Shown: positions 58,451 to 64,000 of the stretch, in pieces | Layout: each line of letters opens with the position of its first letter | Position numbering within the stretch: position 1 is the first letter of the stretch | NCBI RefSeq assembly: GCF_022539505.1 | Contig: NC_061508.1 | Span: forward strand, 345,787,484 to 345,851,483 | Direction: 5' to 3' | Length of the DNA stretch: 64,000 nucleotides | DNA from: Lolium rigidum | Taxonomy: Eukaryota > Streptophyta > Magnoliopsida > Poales > Poaceae | Position numbers and translations under genes: made by a program | Notes under the pieces: generated by a model | Told to the model about the DNA's origin: nothing | The model's input: only the letters and a program-made list of their open reading frames with translations | The model's database searches: none

Positions 58451-60049
58451 TGATACGTCTCCAACGTATCGATAAATTCTTATGTTCCATGCTTGTTTTA
58501 TGATGATACACACATGTTTTATATACACTTTATGTCATATTTATGCATTTTCCGGCACTAACCTATTAACAAGATGCCGAAGAGCCGATTCTGTCGTTTT
58601 CTACTTGTTTTTGGTTTCAGAAATCCTAGTAAGGAAATATTCTCGGAATTGGACGAAATCAACGCCCAGGGGCTTATTTTTCCACGAAGCTTCCAGAACA
58701 CCGAAAGGGAAACGAAGTGGGGCGACGAGGCACCCACACAACAGGGCGGCGAGGCCAAGGCTTGGGCCGCGCGGCCCTAGCATGTGGGGCCCTCGTGGCG
58801 CCCCCTGACCTACCCTTCCGCCTACTTAAAGTCTTCGTCGCGAATACCCCAGTACCGAGAGCCACGATACGGAAAACCTTCCAGAGACGCCGCCGCCGCC
58901 AATCCCATCTCGGGGGATTCAGGAGATCGCCTCCGGCACCCTGCCGGAGAGGGGACTGATCTCCCGGAGGACTCTTCACCGCCATGGTAGCCTCCGGAGT
59001 GATGTGTGAGTAGTTCACCCCTGGACTATGGGTCCATAGCAGTAGCTAGGTGGCCGTCTTCTCCTAATTGTGCTATCATTGTTCGATCTTGTGAGCTGCC
59101 TAACATGATCAAGATCATCTATTTGTAATGATACATGTTGTGTTTGTTGGGATCCGATGAATATTGAATGCTATGTTATGTTGATTATCAATCTATCATC
59201 AATGTGTTGTTTATGATCTTGCATGCTCTCCGTTATTAGTAGAGGCTCTGGCCAAGTCGTTACTTGTAACTCCAAGAGGGAGTATTTATGCTCGATAGTG
59301 GGTTCATGCCTCCATTAAATCTAGGACAGTGACAGAAAGTTCTAAGGTTGTGGATGTGTTGTTGCCACTAGGGATAAAACATCAATGCTATGTCTAAGGA
59401 TGTATTTGTTAATTACATTACGCACCATACTTAATGCAATTGTCTGTTGTTTGCAACTTAATACTGGAATGGGTTCAGATGATAACCTGAAGGTGGACTT
59501 TTTAGACATAGATGCATGCTGGATAGCGGTCTATGTACTTTGTCGTAATGCCCAATTGAATCTCCCACTACTCATCATAACATGTATGTGCATGGTCATG
59601 CCCTCTTTATTTGTCAATTTCCCAACTGTAATTTGTTCACCCAACATGCTATTTATCTTATGGGAGAGACACCACTAGTGAACTATGGACCCCGATCCAT
59701 TCTTTACATCGAATACAATCTACTGCAATACTTGTTCTACTGTTTTCTGCAAACATCATCATCCACACTATATATCTAATCCTTTGTTACAGCAAGCCGG
59801 TGAGATTGACAACCTCACTGTTAAGTTGGGGCAAGGTAATTTGGTTGTGTTGTGCAGGTTCCACGTTGGCGCCGGAATCCCTGGTGTTGCGCCGCACTAC
59901 ACTCCGCCGCCATCAACCTTCAACGTGCTTCTTGGCTCCTACTAGTTCGATAACCTTGGTTTCTTACTGAGGGAAAATTTGCTGTTTTACGCATCACACC
60001 TTCCTCTTGGGGTTCCCAACGGACATGTGCTTTACCGTCACAAGCAGCA
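58451..60049 (+). repeat. A4 3' LTR
   Basis: A 1599-bp repeat, uninterrupted counterpart of 52989-54924. It shows the pre-insertion sequence of the TRIM target. Confidence 0.95.
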
Positions 60050-60382
60050 GTGGTGTCGATGGAGATGACTCCCGGAGCAATTCCCCGTCCCGGCGGCGTG
60101 CCGGAACAGAGACTTTTGTCCCCCGAAACGGAGTTTCGCGATGGCGGCGGCGCCCCTGGAGTCTTTCTGGAGTTTCGTCGATTTCCGAGAATATTGCCCG
60201 AACAGCCTTTCTGGAACCAAAAACAACAGAAAACAGGAACTGGCACCTCGACATCTTGTTAATAGGTTAGTTCCGGAAAATACATAAAATCATTATAAAG
60301 TGTGAGCAAAACATGTAGGTATTGTCATAAAACTAGCATGGAACATCAGAAATTATAGATACGTTGGAGACGTATCAATCCC

Positions 60383-60494
60383 TTCAAGCAGTCGGCAGTG
60401 AAATGCGCCAATCAGCTTCTCAAAGCTGGTTGATGAAGTGAAGACCAAAGTTGCGCCTGAAGCTGCTCCTGGCTCATCATCAGCTCTCCCCTGA
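60383..60494 (+). pseudogene. Tat antisense gene, exon 5 continued
   Basis: Immediately after the duplicated atccc the reading frame resumes as FKQSAVKCANQLLK, the expected continuation of exon 5. After a one-base shift it reads LVDEVKTKVAPEAAPGSSSALP-stop (TGA 60492-60494). It shows that A3 landed inside a formerly continuous exon. Confidence 0.75.
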
Positions 60495-60660
60495 TTAAAC
60501 TCTTGCTCTATTGCTTTAATTAAATCTTGATATAATTTAGACCTATTTTATACTGGCTCTGTTGCCAGTGTCAACACTCTTTTGAATGTAATATACGTGC
60601 AGCGCTCCCGATGGAGTTTCTACCAATGCTTTTCTGAACTTAGAGTTGTGCTGCAGATTC

Positions 60661-61443
60661 TTCCAACTTCTTCTCGTGCCGATTCTTCTTTAAATTCTTC
60701 GACTAACGATGAATCCGATCTTGTTCGCCGTTTGCGTGATCAAATAACCCAGCTAAACAAAGACATAGTCACCCTTCACGCGATGGCAGCATTGGTAAAT
60801 AGAAAAAGCGAGATTGCTACCGCAATCTAACAACATGCTCTTGACCGTCTCCATATTGCTACTGAAAGCTTGAGCTGTAAGTGTCCGTCCATCTTTCGAT
60901 TTTTATCGAAGCATGAATACTCTTTGACTGATTTTTGCTTTTCAACAGTCGTGGCTTCCGATGAATCAGAAGAAAACAAGAGGATCCACGAAAAGATCAA
61001 GGCGATGACTAATGTTGCTCACCTGAAACATGAATTGTGGTCCCATCGACCGAAGGCTATTGTCGTAGCCAAATTTGAGCATCGAGCAGAGAAGGTGCAC
61101 TATTACTTTGATAACTATAATGCTCATCTCTCGATGGTATGGAGAACCTTGTTTCCTTTAGACCAAGCACCCGAGACTTTATCTGCTTTGTTTACTCGAT
61201 TCAAGACTCCAGAAAGGATTCGATTGTTGGTGCGGAAGGAACTCCTGGCCAGCGCTGAGCTTGCTCTTGCTTCAGTTAGCATGTCATCCGACCTTAGATT
61301 TGGAGGCCATAGCAAATACCTGTAGGAGATTAGACCAATATTATGACATTGCTAGAAATCCCGCATATGTTATCATCTCCCGGATGGAAACAGGTATCGA
61401 AAGGGATCTGAAGGCCCGAGAAGACCAAATAAACCTGCCATAA
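60661..61443 (+). pseudogene. Tat antisense gene, downstream exons
   Basis: An acceptor tgctgcag precedes 60661-60876 (SDLVRRLRDQITQLNKDIVT; one TAA at 60828). After a GT-AG intron, 60949-61443 encodes ENKRIHEKIKAMTNVAHLKH, RPKAIVVAKFEHRAEKVHYY, FPLDQAPETLSALFTRFKTP and RMETGIERDLKAREDQINLP-stop. This helical segment is typical of the C-terminal part of Transposase_28-type grass proteins. A frameshift lies near 61285. The stop is 584 bp from the pol stop on the other strand, so the two genes converge. Confidence 0.7.
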
Positions 61444-62026
61444 AGTTATGTACACATATATATGTAATGAACTTGTGTTTACAAGGGGTAATCCCGTATG
61501 TAACTTAATGTGTGTTTTATACATCATGTACTTTTGGTGAATTTGCTAATTCAATTAATAATTTTTTGTCGAGGGCGGCTGATTGATCAAGTCAGCCTGC
61601 TCACCCGATGACTCCATTGTAATTGCAAGTTTATTTGCGGAGTCGATGTGTAAGTTCTGTAAGAGCGACACCCGTCGATTAAACGAGGGATTTAGGCGCT
61701 TGGCTTTGTTACACGGTGCACCGGTTTGAGCCTTGTTTGTAACAATATGTCCATCGACTGCAGCACTCACGTATTTTCTCGAGGCTTGGATGGGTTGTTG
61801 CGTATCAGTAACTACAGCTCCAGATGGGAGTATTAGTTAATGATACTTTAAGGACGTATTTTTGGCCAAAGCTCCCGATGGGAGTAAGAGCCAATAACGG
61901 AGGCCTCGAACAGTTGTTCGGGTAATAATGCCTGGAACAATAAGGGTGAAACCCAATCAGAAATTTTATTCATAATATAAGACAAGATGAGGAGCTGCCA
62001 TATAACAAGTAAACGATAGCTGTATC
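61444..62026. other. Spacer between convergent antisense gene and pol
   Basis: Noncoding. It carries further copies of the ctcc(c/a)gatgggagta motif (near 61810 and 61870) that also marks the LTR region at 42054-42495. No gene seen. Confidence 0.6.
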
Positions 62027-62960
62027 CTATGCGTAGAATCGTCGCAAATGTGCAACATTCCAGGGATTTTCAACGTCTTCACCCGAGGCTGGATTCTTGA
62101 GATGATAAGCTCCCCCTGGTATCACTTTAGTGATGATGAACGGCCCTTCCCATGGAGATTCGAGCTTCAGGGGTCTTTCTTGTTTTAGTCGCAGTACCAT
62201 ATCTCCAACACTGAAGCTTCGATTACGTACTCGTTGACTGTGGTAATTTCTTAACGTCTGCTGATACACCGTTGTTCTTGCCAAGGCGATGTCCCGAGCT
62301 TCGTCAAGGAGATCCACGGCATCTTGCACCGCATTGTTGGAAGTTGCTTCCGTGTATGCGATCACCCGAGGGGCTTCGAATCGACCATCGGCTGGCAAAA
62401 CTGCTTTGGCTCCGTATACCAAAAATAATGGAGTATACTGAGTCGATCTGTTGGGTGTAGTACGCAAACTCCAAAGTACAGATGGCAATTCTTCAACCCA
62501 AGCTCCAGCTACACAAGTAAGGCGCTTTTTGAGGCCATCTCCTATTAGGCCATTGATCCTTTCGACTTGACCATTGGTTTGGGGATGTGCCACTGAGGCA
62601 AATTTTAGTCTGATACCACCGTCGTCGCAAAATTTCCGAAACTTTTTGGAGTCGAAGTTAGATCCATTGTCTGTAACGATGCTGTGAGGCATGCCAAAAC
62701 GACAAGTTATTCCCTTGAAGAACTGGACGGCGGTTTCGGCTTTTTGGTTTCTGACAGGTACAGCCTCGATCCAGGTACAGCCTCGATCCAGGTACAGCCT
62801 CGATCCATTTGGTAAACTTATCAACTGCAACTAGTAGAAACGTGTGACCTCCAGGCGATGATCTTGGCAGCAGCCCAACTTGGTCGAGTCCCCATTGCGC
62901 GAAGGGCCAAGCCAGAGGTATGGTCATTAGATCTGTTGCAGGAGCATGCGGTTTTGGTGC
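62027..62960 (-). pseudogene. Tat integrase core and C-terminus
   Basis: The core begins WGLDQVGLLPRSSPGGHTFL (Asp) with VDKFTKWIEA, followed by MPHSIVTDNGSNFDSKKFRK (Asp) and HPQTNGQVERINGLIGDGLK (Glu). The C-terminal part (LRTTPNRSTQYTPLFLVYGA; SPWEGPFIITKVIPGGAYHL) ends HLRRFYA-stop. All three catalytic residues are present. A 17-bp segment triplicated at 62756-62806 inserts 34 bp and splits the frame within the core, so the protein is broken. No chromodomain, as expected for Tat. Confidence 0.88.
62756..62806. repeat. 17-bp unit in three perfect tandem copies
   Basis: aggtacagcctcgatcc is repeated exactly three times (62756-62772, 62773-62789, 62790-62806) within the integrase coding sequence. 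One copy encodes part of WIEAVP in the intact frame; the two additional copies add 34 bp and shift the frame. Slippage during replication or reverse transcription is the likely cause. Confidence 0.95.
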
Positions 62961-62966
62961 AAAACG

Positions 62967-63548
62967 CTAACAGGGGTCGCACTTCCGTACCAGGTCTCGA
63001 GCATCCGAGGCTGCCGTTGGCCAATAAAATCCTGCTTTGAAAGCTTTTGCCACAAGGGCCCTGCTGCTTGCGTGGTGACCACAAGTTCTTTCATGTATCT
63101 CGCGTAGTAGAGCCTTTCCATCGTCGATGGAAATGCACCTTTGAAAGATACCAGAGATACTACGCTTGTAGAGTTCTCCGTTCACTACAGTGAAGGCTTT
63201 TGACCGTCTCACAATTCGCATGGCTTCCACCGGATCCTCTAGTAGTCGCTGCTCTATTAAGTATGCTAAAAAAGGCTTGGTCCACAGGGGCTCGAGGAGG
63301 AGGACCTGCTCTGTGGGTTGTGATGGAGGTTGTTCGACAGTTTGCTGCAGTCTTGCTTTTGAATCGTCAACCGATAATTTCGGAGGTGCCGATGCTTTCT
63401 CCTTGATTGATCGATGAGCAATAACTTCATAAAATACTCCTACTGGAATGGGGGAGCACATAGATCCAATGTTTGCCAGAGCATCTCCTTCCTCATTGCT
63501 GGCTCTGCCGATGTGTTTGAGTTCGCACCCTTCAAATTTGGCTTCCAT
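62967..63548 (-). pseudogene. Tat RNase H end, linker and integrase HHCC finger
   Basis: Starts at the end of RNase H (HIGRASNEEGDALANIGS), passes a linker with PPSQPTEQ, and reaches the zinc finger (H-E-R-T-C-G-H-H ... C-D-P-C) with FYWPTAASDARDLVRKC, the N-terminal domain of Gypsy integrase. Confidence 0.82.
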
Positions 63549-63557
63549 ATTCTAGTA

Positions 63558-63971
63558 TTATTGACGGTAGGCAATCATATTATCGCTGACTGCATCGCAT
63601 AAATTCATCGACTGCTGCACCACCAGATTTGAATCTCCGTAAATTTCCAGGCGGGTTGCTCCGCATGCCTTTGCCATCCTCATTCCGTGCAACAGTGCTT
63701 CATATTCTGCTTCATTATTTGTCGGCAGGGAGAAATTCATGCGTAGGATATAATTCATCTTATCTCCTTGTGGTGATATCAATATTACTCCTGCACCTGC
63801 ACCTGTACTCCGCTTCGATCTGTCAAAGTACATTGTCCATGAGCCAGACATGTCGGGTGCAGCCGGAGTTTGCGACTGAATCCAATCCGCCACGAAATCT
63901 GGGAGAACTTGAGACTTGATTGCCGTCCGATTGACGTAAGTTATGTCGTGTGGTGCTATCTCGATAGCCAA
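63558..63971 (-). pseudogene. Tat RNase H (second, archaeal-type)
   Basis: SGSWTMYFDRSKRSTGAGAG (Asp), VILISPQGDKMNYILRM, NNEAEYEALLHGMRMAKACG (Glu) and LEIYGDSNLVVQQ (Asp) match the extra archaeal-like RNase H that precedes integrase in Tat elements. It continues into the next frame at 63548. The expected first RNase H and RT lie beyond the right edge. Confidence 0.85.
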
Positions 63972-64000
63972 TTGAGATACTCGACCCGTAGCTTCTGGGT

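Larger units (their letters stand above)
52989..60049 (+). mobile_element. A4: non-autonomous Athila-like element, 7.1 kb, plus strand
   Basis: The perfect duplication gtggt (52984-52988 and 60050-60054) matches the undisturbed target gatggcggtggtgtcgatgg in A3's other LTR (46268). LTRs are 52989-54924 (1936 bp, 1596 without the TRIM and its duplication) and 58451-60049 (1599 bp), TGATACGTCTCCAACG to CAAGCAGCA. PBS at 54933. The interior has one gag-like ORF (55180-55851) and the conserved noncoding region; no pol. It is inserted opposite to A3. Confidence 0.95.
45355..60377 (-). mobile_element. A3: Athila-like element with gag but no pol, split by A4
   Basis: The perfect 5-bp duplication atccc flanks it (45350-45354 and 60378-60382), and exon 5 of the Tat antisense gene is rejoined across it. 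LTRs are 45355-46601 (1247 bp) and 52064-52988 plus 60055-60377 (1248 bp after removing A4 and its duplication). Without A4 the element is about 7.96 kb. The interior (46602-52063) holds gag, an acidic Tyr-rich extension with a hydrophobic end, and the conserved noncoding region. Protease, RT and integrase are absent. Confidence 0.93.
52064..60377 (-). repeat. A3 5' LTR, split by A4
   Basis: Two pieces, 52064-52988 and 60055-60377, join at the A4 target (gtggt) to a 1248-bp LTR matching 45355-46601. The promoter-bearing LTR of A3 was thus disrupted by the later A4 insertion. Confidence 0.92.
41443..64000 (-). mobile_element. Tat-lineage Ty3/Gypsy element (partial, interrupted by A3)
   Basis: The right part (62027-63971) encodes RNase H and integrase on the minus strand. 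The left part carries a convergent, spliced plus-strand gene with a Transposase_28-type (gypsy-type) region. That layout, pol followed by an antisense ORF before the 3' LTR, is known for Tat elements such as Grande-type families of grasses. The terminal part of the 3' LTR begins near 41443 or, if A2 landed inside it, with tgtaggct at 35341. The element runs off the right edge, so 5' LTR, gag, protease and RT are not visible. Confidence 0.85.

Overview
This is a repeat-dominated window from a plant nuclear genome, almost certainly a pooid grass (Triticeae or a close relative). The evidence is several Athila-like LTR elements whose LTRs end in TGATACGTCTCC and whose primer-binding sites match tRNA-Asp, a chromodomain Gypsy element, a Tat-lineage Gypsy element with an antisense gene, Stowaway and CACTA MITEs, an L1-type LINE, and a grass-type receptor-like kinase gene with introns. 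I saw no bacterial or organellar genes, rRNA, tRNA genes or CRISPR.

Layout. 1-4.1 kb: low-copy-looking DNA with a complete Stowaway MITE (500-758), a diverged tandem duplication, a CACTA-like end and a decayed plant mariner transposase. 4.1-6.1 kb: the only host gene I can support, a five-exon kinase on the minus strand whose coding exons splice to one open frame of 344 codons. 7.2-11.65 kb: a decayed minus-strand LINE containing a 100-N gap. 11.65-13.36 kb: an old Athila-like LTR fragment carrying a foldback CACTA MITE, then part of an unnamed LTR rich in GCGGTAGTACCGC palindromes (E2).

13.36-34.57 kb: Athila-like element A1 (minus) inserted into E2 with duplication of taccg, and itself split by a 14.5-kb chromodomain Gypsy element T1 (15162-29618, minus, duplication atact). 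E2 resumes at 34576. 35.35-41.44 kb: Athila-like element A2. From about 41.44 kb to the window end: a Tat-lineage element whose pol is on the minus strand (62.0-64.0 kb) and whose antisense spliced gene is on the plus strand (43.0-61.4 kb). The antisense gene is interrupted by Athila-like A3 (45355-60377, duplication atccc). A3's right LTR is interrupted by oppositely oriented A4 (52989-60049, duplication gtggt). A4's left LTR is interrupted by a 335-bp TRIM (54205-54539, duplication agaga). This four-deep stack can be read to the base.

A1-A4 lack pol. They keep LTRs, a tRNA-Asp PBS, a short gag-like or acidic ORF, and about 2.5-3 kb of shared 3' noncoding sequence. That 3' region holds three conserved hairpins; one abuts the polypurine tract and shows a compensatory base change. 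They behave as non-autonomous (LARD-like) elements that must borrow enzymes from a relative. This shared RNA module, the unexplained acidic/membrane-tail ORF, the TRIM with tRNA-like Pol III boxes, and the extra coiled-coil ORF of T1 are the most interesting signals.
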